A stretch of 63,970 nt of DNA from Spirogloea muscicola (taxonomy: Eukaryota; Streptophyta; Zygnematophyceae; Spirogloeales; Spirogloeaceae). The notes under the pieces were generated by a model. That model saw only the letters and a program-made list of their open reading frames with translations. It was not told the origin of the DNA and ran no database searches. Below are positions 1 through 9,434 of this stretch, one piece after another (the first letter of the stretch is position 1; the number at the start of each line of letters is the position of its first letter). Made by a program: the position numbers and the translations under genes. Where the stretch lies: assembly GCA_009602725.1 (NCBI GenBank), contig WELB01000039.1, positions 569,263 through 633,232 on the forward strand, read 5' to 3'.

Positions 1-919
1 GTCGCCGCCGCGGCCGCCGCCGGCGGGCGCGCCCGCCGCCGGTGCGCCGCCGTGACGTTACTTCCTCGCGGCGCCGGCCATGATGCTATCAGCTGCTCTA
101 ACGCGAGATGGGTTGGCAGCCATGTCCCCTCGATTGGCAGCGTTTGGAGCTCAGCACGTACTGGTGCGACGCCGTGGCAGCTGCAGCGCAAGCCAAGACG
201 GCAGTGGCGGCAGTCTCGCCAGGCTTCGCGCTGCGCGAAGCTCCAGCAACCCCGGTTGCAGCGGCAGATCTGAGAGCCGCTTGCCAACGCTACACGGTTG
301 CTAGCGGGGAGCTGCGGTCCATGCTGCGCCGCATCCACGAGAACGGCGGCGGGCGAGTGCGAGTCGGTCATGCCCTGTGCTCCCGCTACTGCCGCCGCCA
401 GCCAAGGCCGTGTAGCGAGGCCTGCCTCCTCATCGCTTGGACGAGGGCATGCTAGGCTTTGCCACATCTATCTGCAGCTGCTGCATGAGACACTCTGCTA
501 CGAGTGCGATGGGGTCGCTTACGAGCTTGTGTCAACGCGGCTCAGATTTCCTCAACGCGTTCCTCATGCGGCAGTGCAGGTTGGAGACCTGCCGGGAAGC
601 AAAGAGAGCAGCAGCTCCAACCTCACAGTCATGCGGCAGCAGGCTACAGAGCTCCGGAAAGTGAGTGTCACGCAGTCCCTTGCACGACTGCAGAGTGTGT
701 CTGACATTGCTTTGCTGCCAACAGCCTGGCAGTGGTGGCGCTCCAGCACAGTAACCACGCTGGCCACACCGCATGTCTGACAGCTTCGCCGTCATGCTGC
801 AGCGCGTAGACCAGCAGGATGTACTCGTCTACGACCTTGCTGAGCAGCTGCACGGTCTTGTGAGGAACATCGCACTGTGGCAGAGCATTGCCTTTGGGCC
901 TCCAGAAGCCGTGAAGTGA
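1..919 (+). CDS. Hypothetical multi-exon gene, 5' end uncertain
   Basis: Not recognised. A reading frame with coding character runs from the left edge to about 660 (residues such as HETLCYECDGVAYELV), but it is not one open frame, so introns or errors lie between 100 and 450. A strong donor (CGGAAA^GTGAGT) lies near 660. An acceptor (CATGCTGCAG) near 800 opens a last exon that begins RVDQQDVLVYDLAEQL and stops at 917-919. The composition suggests a helical, alanine- and glutamine-rich protein. It runs toward the convergent NDUFS7 gene. The start codon and function are unknown, and the gene may begin outside the window. Confidence 0.4.
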
Positions 920-1246
920 TGTAGCTTACGTGCTGCAGAGGAAGGGGTACAGTGCTGAGGAACCTCAGATTGTAAGTGCGCCTTTAACGGAACATACACT
1001 CACTCGGTAGCTTAGCTCCGGTTGAGACTCATAAAGTGCAGCACAGTGGCAGTCAACAACTACCGGCCAATGAGGCCCTTGCAAAGAAATCGCTTGGACT
1101 ACCAAACTCTACACCTCCTTGCTGTCACTGTGGCGAATCTTGACAGCCCTCTCCCTCAACGAGGCGGCAGTCATCAGCTAGGCAGCTGTCCAGTAGCACT
1201 GTAGCCGCAGATAAGTTGATCTCCTTTTGAGGCTGCTGTTGCCACT

Positions 1247-2432
1247 TCACCGCTTCCACCATAATGTGACGTCCTTGCGCCGGTTGATTTTCTTTTGCAG
1301 CTGGAGTAGGCCATAAAGGAGCGCCTCAGCGGTAGGTGGGCAGCCGGGCACATAGATATCCACCGGCACAATGCGATCGCAGCCCCGCACAACAGAGTAC
1401 GAATAGTGGTAGTAACCGCCGCCATTGGCGCAACTGCCCATAGAGATCACCCAACGCGGCTCTGGCATCTGGTCATACACCCTGCCACAGCAGGCCACAA
1501 GTACGACCTGACTCAGGGCACTGCCTTTGCCTTCCGCCAGCCCATGCTAACATCCTACTGTTGGCAACTCTTCAAGTTGGCTCAGCCCTCAAAATCACGG
1601 GCTAAGGTCAAAGGACCTCAAGTAGAGGCTAGTCAGTGTCTATCTGTTGGAGCTGTACATGCAAGCAACTTGGGCAGCTAATGGTAGATGAAACCCTAAT
1701 GGTATTCGTTCTGGGTTCATCCAGCAGCCTCACCGAGCATTCAGGCCTGCCTGATTGTGACGGGCAGCATCAAGCAATTTGGACAATCAGGGAGTGATAT
1801 CAAGTGCGAACGATGCTCACTTCCGCAGTGCAGGCGCCATCTTGTTGGTGAGCGTGCCGGCAACAATCATGACATCACTTTGGCGCGGGCTTGGGCGAAA
1901 AATGATGCCGAAGCGGTCGAGGTCATAGCGAGCTGCGCCGGCATGCATCATCTCCACGGCGCAGCACGCCAAGCCGAAGGTCATAGGCCACATGGAGCCG
2001 GTGCGGGCCCAGTTCATGAGGTCGTCAACCTTGGAGATGACATAGTCGCCGGTGCTGGATGCAGCCCTGCTCACGCACAGCAGACGGAGCGAGGTGGGCA
2101 CACACAATGCCGCGTGAGACTGCAGCTCCTCACGACAGTCGCGCGGCGTCATAACCGACTGAAGCGGCCGTCCTTGCCAAGGCGGAAGCATCGTGAAGTT
2201 TCATAGTAACCCCACAGTCAACTAGGTAAGCACAACCTTCAACCTAAACGGGCGTGCACCAGAGTACCGATGGCGCCTGCGGCACTCCTTATCACATGTG
2301 CGCAATCTCAGCTGAGGCGGGGTGCAGACTCTCTGCTCGGGCGGGCGGCAAGGCTCACCTGGTCTGAAGGATCGAAGATGCCGGGGCCGCAGCCCGTGCT
2401 GCAGCCTGTGCTGCCCTCGGGAGGAGCGACAT
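1247..2432 (-). CDS. NDUFS7: NADH dehydrogenase (ubiquinone) Fe-S subunit 7 (PSST/NuoB), mitochondrial complex I
   Basis: This is the complex I subunit that carries the terminal 4Fe-4S cluster N2 and passes electrons to ubiquinone at the mitochondrial inner membrane. Three exons join in frame: 2359-2432, 1821-2066 and 1247-1481, all with GT-AG introns, giving a 184-residue protein. Exon 1 is an arginine/alanine-rich, acid-free leader starting [17 protein letters not shown], a typical mitochondrial presequence. The mature part holds the cluster ligands: adjacent cysteines in [10 protein letters not shown], then [10 protein letters not shown] and [29 protein letters not shown] and [11 protein letters not shown] are family hallmarks. 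The length is slightly short for plant homologues (about 200-220), the difference being in the leader. It reads away from the GC-rich stretch at 2.4-3.0 kb, which is probably its promoter. Confidence 0.95.
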
Positions 2433-3090
2433 CCCGGCAAAAGGGGACGGCCGGACAGCACGCGCGGTCGCGGATCGGCGGCGGGCAAGCGAGCGGCGGT
2501 GTGACGACGACAAAGGGTCAAGGAGGCCCGCGACCAGCAAAGGTCGAGCAGGGTAGGGCTCTCAGCGAGCTGTTGCTAGCCCGGGTGGAGAGCAGCCGCC
2601 GGAGTAGCTGAGAGGACGCGGCGCCGAAGCACGGGCGCGAGAGCGCCTGGCGAGGCTGCGGCGGCGGCGGCGGCGGTTGCGGCGGGCGAGATGGTGCGAG
2701 AAGGCGGTAGGGAAGAAGGAAGTGCTCGCTCGGTAGGGCGACGCCACCGGGTGGTGACAATGGCGGGCGGCGGGCCGTGTGAGGGAGTGGTGGGGCCGAG
2801 CCCTCCCTCCCCGCCGGACAGGGTGTCCTGTGACCCGGCCCCTCCCTTCGCGGCCCGTCGCCCGTCCCCCCTCTCCGCCAGCCGCCTGTGCCCTTACCTG
2901 CCACATCGCCCGAGCGCGGCCTCCTCTCTGTCCCCCACCTCCACGTGGCGTTGGCGCCGGGCGCCCGCCCGCCTTCAGCCCGCCGGCCCAACGCGCGTCA
3001 GCTGACGGGGCTCCGCCGTCCCCGCTCTGCAGCCGGGCAGGTCAGCGTGGCCGGCTCGAGCAGAAAAAGAGGGAAACAAGAAACAAGACA
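2433..3090. other. GC-rich intergenic stretch, likely NDUFS7 promoter side
   Basis: Contains several long overlapping open frames on both strands, but they are proline/arginine-rich compositional artefacts with no family resemblance. A short (GGC)n run lies near 2660. I see no gene here. It separates the NDUFS7 start codon from the LINE remnants that begin near 3.1 kb. Confidence 0.4.
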
Positions 3091-3097
3091 AGAAGAA

Positions 3098-3180
3098 GCG
3101 CTCGCCCATTGAGAATAGGGGCTGGAAAAGAAAAAGCGAGCCCAAAAGAAGAATGAGCAGAGTACGAGAAGGGGCCCAAG
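3098..3180 (-). mobile_element. LINE family B, 3' terminal fragment
   Basis: The reverse complement reads the same 3' tail found after the intact-looking B copies at 13.7, 15.3 and 42.1 kb: CCCCTTCTCGTACTCTG, then CAGCCCCTATTCTCAATGGG. The stem preceding AGCCCC is degraded here compared with the 7-bp stem in other copies. Plus-strand B coding sequence begins about 80 bp further on, so the whole may be a minus-strand insertion whose 5' part was inverted. Confidence 0.6.
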
Positions 3181-3353
3181 GGGAATTGATGTGCACCGGG
3201 GCCTTCGGCAGCCACCGGCTTGCCCGACAGGGCTATTGACCGGCGGCCGGGTGTGCAAGGAGCGCTGCCCGGCCGCCGGTTCAACGCCGCCGGTTCGCTT
3301 GCACAAGTCTTGCGCATGCGCCTGGCGGTATCGCTTCACCGCTCCCCTGCCCA

Positions 3354-3371
3354 CGCCGTCCACACGCGAGC
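3354..3371. repeat. Target-site duplication, left copy
   Basis: CGCCGTCCACACGCGAGC, repeated exactly at 3854-3871 on the other side of the family A LINE. An 18-bp exact flanking repeat is what target-primed insertion leaves. Confidence 0.8.
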
Positions 3372-3853
3372 GAAATGCGTGTATATTAAGAGATGGGGAG
3401 GCCATATGTGGCCAAGTACAAAGGCAAGCATATTGGACAAATGTACGTCACCTGCTGCTAAGCTGACCCGCTCAGTAACCACGAGTCAGCACATAGAGGT
3501 CGCTAGCTGACGCTCGAATACCGGACGGCAATTGACTAGCTCTTGTGCCAGCAGCTAAGGCTCGACCAGCTTTCTGATGCAGAGCATACGCCTGAGCTCG
3601 TTGCAGACAGGTTGACACTCGACGTCGCAGAAATGACAGATAGGCTGCCGGCATACCCATCTGGGCTGGGAGCATATCCTCGCGTCGTGCATATCCCAGA
3701 CTCGCTATGTTCTCGAGTAGGGTATGGAAGCGAGGACCCAAGCAGCCGAAAGTGTCGATTGCGGCCGGGAGGAGGTGGTCACTGCGGGGGTAGTCTGAGT
3801 AGTGTCGGAGCTTTATCTGCTCAGCACCTCCCATTCAACGATGGCGCGGTAGC
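3372..3853 (-). mobile_element. LINE family A, 5'-truncated copy
   Basis: Minus-strand frame 3472-3834 encodes the C-terminal end of the element: KLRHYSDYPRSDHLLPA, FGCLGPRFHTLL, then QRAQAYALHQKAGRALA and the terminal SDLYVLTRGY-stop. This is close in sequence to the copy at 18957-19575. After the stop comes the family A tail containing TTTGTACTTGGCC and a small GGCC hairpin. It is 5'-truncated, inserted inside a family B remnant and flanked by the 18-bp duplication. Only the C-terminus survives, so it is not autonomous. Confidence 0.8.
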
Positions 3854-3871
3854 CGCCGTCCACACGCGAGC
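3854..3871. repeat. Target-site duplication, right copy
   Basis: Exact partner of 3354-3371. Confidence 0.8.
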
Positions 3872-3885
3872 CGGCCGTGCTATGG

Positions 3886-3988
3886 CCGCCGCCTCTGGGT
3901 CTCGGCGGCTGTCGAGGTGGCTGCTGTCCTGACCGCCACCGCCTCTGGGTCTCGGCGGCTGTCGAGGTGGCTGCTGTCGTGACCGCCA
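3886..3988. repeat. Tandem duplication, 50-bp unit, two copies
   Basis: The unit begins GCCTCTGGGTCTCGGCGGC and recurs 50 bp later (3891 and 3941) with only one or two differences. It starts inside the LINE B coding remnant (GRAMAAASGS), so it arose after that insertion. Confidence 0.85.
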
Positions 3989-5337
3989 TTGCAGCGCCGC
4001 TGCAGCGCAAGCCTGCTGCCGCAGCACCCGGGGCCAGCGGACGAGCGTTTGCGCGCTCGTTGTCAGCGCCCGCCGCCTGTCTCCGCTGCCGTCGGCGAGC
4101 TGCCGCCGGTCAGCCAGCGCGCGGCTAAGATCCTCGGTCTCATGGGCCTCGCCGACATTGCACCGTCGCCGCCGGAGCTGCTGGCGACGCTGCTGGCGCC
4201 TGTCCAGCCGCTGCCGCACCCACAGATCGATATGTCGCGGCCACACCTGCGGCTGCCGCTGACGCTGCCGCCGCAAATTGCTGCTGCATCAGTCTTCGCC
4301 GCTCCCCACACTCATGCCGGCAGGCAGCGGCGTCGGAGGCCATCTGTCACTCACTACGCTGCCACCGTCCTCGACGTCGCCACTCGCAGGGGCAATGCCA
4401 GGCATGGATGGCAGCTCCCTCGGCCTCACCGCGCTTGAGGAGGTCAGTGACGCCTCCGCCAGCCTAGGCGCCACTGCCAGCAGCGGCGGTGGAGACGACG
4501 TCACTCAGCTGCTTCCCGACTGGCTCTGCGATGATAACGGATCCGGCTGCGGCTCCCTCGATGACCTGCTTGACGAGGTCTGGCGTCCATTGAGCTCCCT
4601 TTCGCATCCAGGGTTGCACTTGTATCCTCCGTCCTCCCTAATGCGATTGGACCGATTCGAGCAGCGGTATGTGACGGTGGCTCGATCTCTACATCCTGAA
4701 CAGTACCCCGAGCTCGGCGCGCCTCTTGGCGGCAGTTGGGAAATTTGGCTCCATGAGCAATGCAGGCACGACGATGTGGCCGTCACCACCGCCGCTGTCA
4801 CTGGAGCAGAAGCCACCGCCTTCGGCTGCCCTGGCTGCAACGCCTCCGCTGCCGCTGCCGCTATCACTGCCGGCCCCAAGCGCAGGCATCGGGGTCTACT
4901 CGGCTGCGTACCAGGAGTTGTGCACGGTTTGCCGCATCGTCGTCGAGGACTGGCTGAGCATCAAGACGCGCGCAGGCTCCCCTGGCTTCATGTGCGAGCT
5001 CAGCAACAACCTCGGCACACCAGATCTTCATCCCCGCAGCCAGCGCCGCCGCCTCTTACCCTCACCTCACTGCCCACCATCAATAGCCACCTCTTCTGAT
5101 GGAGCCGACCATGCATCGCACCTTGCCGCAGCCGTACCATATCAAACATTACTGCTCGTGGCATCATTGCAAGGCTCCCCGCTTCCTCCTCGTCTTACAA
5201 AGGCCCCTGTGGCAAGGACCGTGCAAGCGCCCCAGGCCACCGCCATTGTGACTGCCAGCACCTGGCAAATGCTAGTGTCAACTCTCGCCGCCTATTGGGT
5301 ACAGATGGCACTTGTGATTTATGAGGAGCAACAATAA
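3989..5337 (+). CDS. Hypothetical protein, exon structure unresolved
   Basis: Not recognised. Three overlapping plus-strand frames carry sequence that looks coded rather than random: a helical stretch with KILGLMGLADIAPSPPELL (about 4125-4185), an acidic stretch DWLCDDNGSGCGSLDDLLDE (about 4517-4576) and a last frame containing YQELCTVCRIVVEDWLSIK (about 4908-4964) that stops at 5335-5337. A good donor (GAGCAGCG^GTATGTG) at about 4667 suggests at least one intron linking the frames. The protein would be rich in Pro, Ala and Ser. The start may lie within or just after the LINE remnant. Coding status is probable, the model is not. Confidence 0.4.
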
Positions 5338-6060
5338 CCCCAAACTTGCATGCCGCGCCTCCAGGCACCAGTGCCAGTGGCAGCAGCAGCAAGCGGTGGA
5401 AAAAGGCGAGCCCGTCAAGCGCGGAATTGTTGGCAGGGTGTTGGGCCCGCTGTAGTGGCCGACCTCTTGCTTCCGACGGTCGGCGCTTGCTAGCTCAACA
5501 AATTCTACATTGACACAGATGGCCACTCTGCTCACTCTGACTGACCACGATGATAGCTATAACGAACATTAAATGATTGGTTTCATTCTTTCCTTCTAAC
5601 TACCTGTAAAATTATCTGATTGCACTGTAACATTGTTATCTAATTCGAATGCAAACGCCATAGCAAAGACGGCTTGACAGATGCTGGGGGATACTAAGCA
5701 CCAGGCAACTTGGTCAACATCATCGGGCAGAGGGTGGCACAACCTGGGATTGCGGCGCTAGATGGTGAAATGCTGGCGCTGCAAACAGTGCTGGAGAGTG
5801 ACTGCTGTAGAGACTAGCGTAGACTGGTAGACTGTTAAACAGACCGACTTCAGGTGACTGTCGGTGGTGGATCGTAGACGCCTGTCAACTGGCCAGTAAC
5901 GGGTCGCAGACGGAAACAGTTTTGTATATATCATAACATTTGTAGTACCCGTAGCCAGGACTCAGGGAAGACCTTCTAGGGAGCTCGTAGAGAGCGGGGG
6001 TGGGGGTGATCCCCATGAACTTCGTTGCTTCACAATCATCGCAGGCAGTCTGACTGAATT
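5338..6060. other. Intergenic, no gene seen
   Basis: The AT content rises sharply compared with the preceding exons, and no frame shows coding character. It probably holds the 3' UTR of the upstream hypothetical gene. Confidence 0.4.
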
Positions 6061-6390
6061 CAACTCTTGTCTTGCTTCTTCACGCACTTGGGGTCGGTGA
6101 TCCACCAGTCCTTTTTACCTATTCTGTACATTGCCGAGCTACCAGGACTCAAGAGTATCTTGTAAGAATTCCATGTTAGCGAGGTCGCAGTAGCCAAGCA
6201 AGCAGCAAACTGATTATGTTTGAAAACATGACAGCTGTGAATGGAGCAGAAGTTGGAAGTCAACAAAAGTAAGCCGTGTGGATAGTCTCTCCTACACTGA
6301 CAAATTGGAGTATGCTCATTAAGGTACGAGCTTGAGTACATCATAAGTCTAAGGGGCAGACCAAGACGACTGAACTTGCCCCCAGGCAAA
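6061..6390 (-). CDS. Possible single exon of an unrecognised gene
   Basis: A minus-strand frame ends in a lysine-rich tail YRIGKKDWWITDPKCVKK before the stop at about 6060. The tail looks like a true C-terminus, but the upstream part of the frame does not. It could be a last exon with its acceptor near 6180. It lies beyond the stop codon of the ankyrin gene upstream (6495), so it is not part of that model. No family assigned. Confidence 0.25.
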
Positions 6391-6494
6391 TGTTTGACAT
6401 TTAAAAGAGCCGTTATCTACAACGTTGACTAGCTAATCAGAGGGCAATCGCGTGGCTGCAAACAAGGACCCATTGGTGTCAAGAGGCCGCCGAG

Positions 6495-7594
6495 CTACAG
6501 CGACTTGAAAGCGTCCTTGTATAGATATGCGACAGCAAGTGCCACGGTGGCCGCCACCACTGGCAGCGTTGCCTTGCACTGGTTGTTGAAGCGTTGCCGG
6601 GGGCTGACAGGGAGCACGCCATCCTGCGCTTGCAGATCAACAAGTGTTGCTCACATCTCGGAGGACCCTCACGACCAACTCAGCTTCAGCAGCAGCAAGA
6701 GTGCTGCATAATTGAATGGGCGAGAGGGGCTGGCAGCAAGTAGAATCGAAGCTTGCAGACCTTGTCTGGAATGCTGGGGTCGGCACCCAAGCTGACAAGG
6801 AGGTCCCATAGGTTGCTCGTCCACTTGGCAGACGCGAGGTGCAGTGCAGTCACACCGGCCTGTGGCTCATTAGCGTGCAGCGGGTGACCGGCACCTCAGA
6901 GACACGGGCTTGCTGTGGCATTCCTGCAGGTGCTGTTGGGATATCCTGAGAGCGCTAGTTGAGCACTGCAGGCCAGCTGGGTGCAGCTGCAGGAAGTGCA
7001 AAGGACCTTGTCCTGGACGTTGGGGTCCAGGGCACCGCCGCCACGCCCGCCCACAGCCGGTGCCTCCGCTAGCACGCGCACCACGTGGTCCCAACCATGG
7101 CCGACGGCGCCATGCAGCGGCCGCTGGCCGTCCTGCTCATAGGGCTTTCCGGCCCTCTATCGATGGGCAGAAAATGCTTTCCAACCGAATCTCGACCCAA
7201 CAACTACAACGTGAACCTCCTACTAGCAGACATGTCTCCTGTCACAAGAGCAGCGCTACCGGCGAGGGTGGGAGAGGAGGGCCGGGGCTGCTGACCTCGT
7301 TGGCGGCATTGACGTCGGCACCGGCCTCGAGCAGGAGGCGCGCGGCCTGGCTATGGCCAGTGATTGCAGCGTAGTGCAGCGGCGTGTTGCCGTCGTTGTT
7401 TCGGCAGCCGGGGTCGTTGAGCTTATTCTGCAGTCGCCACCGCCGCCCGGGCCTTCCGCATGAGGCAAGAAAGCTCACGGCTGGCTGCGCCGCTGCGCCG
7501 GCATCGCCAGGCTGCTCGGGCACCGACTTGTGCAGACGCGGGAGCTGCCCCGGCGTCTGTCCCCCGCCTTCGCCGCCGCCAAAGGGCAGCAGCG

Positions 7595-7642
<48 letters not shown>

Positions 7643-7822
7643 GACCTCGAGGAGGTAGCGGAGGCAGTCGAGGTGGCCGCCGCGCGCGGTCCAGTGCAGC
7701 GCCAGCGAGCCGGTGGCGGGCTCCACCTCGGCGGCATTGCCGCCCGCCTCCACAAGCCGCCGCAGCTGCGCCGCGTCGCCCGCGCTCGCCGCCCACAGCA
7801 GGTCGTCCTCGCGGCGCGCCAT
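6495..7822 (-). CDS. Ankyrin-repeat protein with C-terminal membrane anchor
   Basis: Five exons join with every intron in phase 0: 7646-7822, 7296-7427, 7007-7144, 6761-6859 and 6495-6623, giving 224 residues. Exon 1 starts MARREDDLLWAASAGDAAQL and carries a first repeat (LALHWTARGGHLDCLRYLLE). Exons 2, 3 and 4 each carry one ankyrin unit: NDGNTPLHYAAITGHSQAA, GQRPLHGAVGHGWDHVVRVL and GVTALHLASAKW with LLVSLGADPS. The last exon ends with a hydrophobic helix (TLPVVAATVALAVAYLYK) and a short basic tail, as in tail-anchored proteins. Ankyrin repeats bind partner proteins; the target is unknown. All four donors begin GTC, and intron 1 contains a (CCG)n run. The location in the cell (organelle or ER outer face) is inferred from the anchor only. 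Confidence 0.85.
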
Positions 7823-7934
7823 GCCGCGCCCGCCGCCGCCGCCGCTGCCGCCGTCGTCGGCGCTCACGCCGCCCATCCGCCAGCCATGGCCTTGTCGCCG
7901 CCGTGCTCTGTGCACAGCCTTTCACAGTCTTTGC

Positions 7935-8075
7935 CGTAAGTTGGAAGAGCTGTTCTCGCCTTTCCCTTCCAGTCGGAAAGGCCTCATTCTTAACTCCCCC
8001 AGTACCTCAGTCGAAACACTCTTCCAGTACTTCGTACTTGGCCATTTGGCCTTCGCTTGTTGTTGCAAACACGCG
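7935..8075 (+). repeat. Possible LINE family A 3' tail and short hairpin
   Basis: TTCGTACTTGGCCATTTGGC at 8029-8048 matches the family A tail at 15.73 kb. Just upstream, CCTTTCC and GGAAAGG form a 7-bp stem. No coding remnant is attached. Confidence 0.45.
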
Positions 8076-9200
8076 TCAAATTCCAGTAGAAGGCGATGGG
8101 TGTGGTTGACCAGCCCAAGAAAAGATGAAACTAGTGGGCAACCCAGAGCTCTAATCCGTTGCTCCGCCCTCTAGTTGTTAGCATTTGCACTTGCTCGAGG
8201 TTGTTGAGCGCCTCTTGCTGACGTCTTGAAGACTAGTATGTCTCCTTCCGGCCTTTTCAGACCTTGCACATTTCTTAGGACTAGCCTCTCACTGCCATTG
8301 CCGTATGTTGGAAGCTGTAAATCACTCACTGCCTTACCAAAAATCCATGCCCTGCATTTACTTATTAACCTGCAATGGTGCTGATCTGTCACAAGCCCAC
8401 AAGAACCAACGCCTGACAACATCCAGTCACAGGCCCTTGGCAGTGGCCGCATTTCCCACTCATCCAAGTCACAGGCTCTTGGCAGTGGATTCACTTTTTC
8501 AGGTCCAACATGATACTATTGCATCTCTTAGCTTGGCTGCCCGTCAACTTCCCGTTGCCATCACCTCTGCCACAATGTCCTCGATGGATCTGGCTGGCCT
8601 CTCCTAGGCAATTGCCTTTTACACTTAGAGCTTGCTTCTCCTACATGCACTCAACGAAAGAGCAGTGCAGTGCCGTAAAAATTTCCCCACATCACTTCAG
8701 TACCTCATTCGAGACCTGCAAATAGCAGCTGCACACAGAAGGTCACCAAATTGTCACGCGTGCTTGTGATGGCAAGAACAGATACAGAAGAATGCACAAC
8801 TCTGCAAGGCCACCGCTGTAGTTGCTCCTATGCCTGTTCAACTGGATCGATCTCAACCAAGCTTGCAACTTTGTGAGCAACAGTGACTTGCCTTACTGTT
8901 GAGGATGCACCCCAGAGCCCCTCCACTGCCACGCTTTGCTGGCAAGGTATTGCCGAGTGCAAGGACTAGTTTAGAGCATGCTATGCTCAAGATATGAAAG
9001 AATGGGCCTAGCTAGTATTCCGTCTTCTGTATCGCAAATTACTTGACAGTTCAGGGTAGCCAAGTATGCTTGGAGGGAAATCAAGCAGAGCCAGTACTGA
9101 GTTAGCCAGAAATTTCCGTGCAAAAAGCCAGCAGACTGCTGGCCTGCCATTGTGGTAGCAAGATTTGTCCATCCCATTCGTGTCCCATCCACTGGCATCA
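8076..9200. other. Intergenic, no gene seen
   Basis: Short open frames only, none with family resemblance. One feature: TCACAGGC(C/T)CTTGGCAGTGG occurs twice, about 41 bp apart, near 8430 and 8470. Confidence 0.35.
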
Positions 9201-9434
9201 CTAGTCGCCTCCTGTCAGAAGGCACGAATCCGGCCTATTAGCAAATTTATCCTGATTAGATTTGCAGCAAATACATTGAAGTACCAGCGGGCACCATGAA
9301 GCACCAGACATGCTCCAAGTTGTCAAGCATAGACACGTCATAAGCAAGCCAGAGAACCACAATGACCTGCCTGCATGATATCTATTGAAACCTTCAAAAT
9401 ACACTGCATACAAGCGTCCTCGTCTTGGAGGATC

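Larger units (their letters stand above)
3240..3990 (+). mobile_element. LINE family B coding remnant, split by a later LINE
   Basis: Left part (to 3371) encodes AGSLAQVLRMRLAVSLHR and right part (from 3872) encodes GRAMAAASGS. Together they match the continuous B-copy stretch with GSLAQVYRMRLAVSLQR and GRALAAASGS at 13.5 and 37.5 kb. The 482 bp in between is a minus-strand family A LINE bounded by an 18-bp duplication. The right part runs into a 50-bp tandem repeat. No intact frame remains. Confidence 0.75.

Noticed and set aside
2518-3160. Several long overlapping frames on both strands
   Set aside because: Pro/Arg/Gly-rich in every frame, a GC-composition effect, with no motif or splice support.
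7242-8109. Long proline- and alanine-rich frames over the CCG run
   Set aside because: They are shadows of ankyrin intron 1 and its flanking exons; the phase-0 exon model explains the coding signal.
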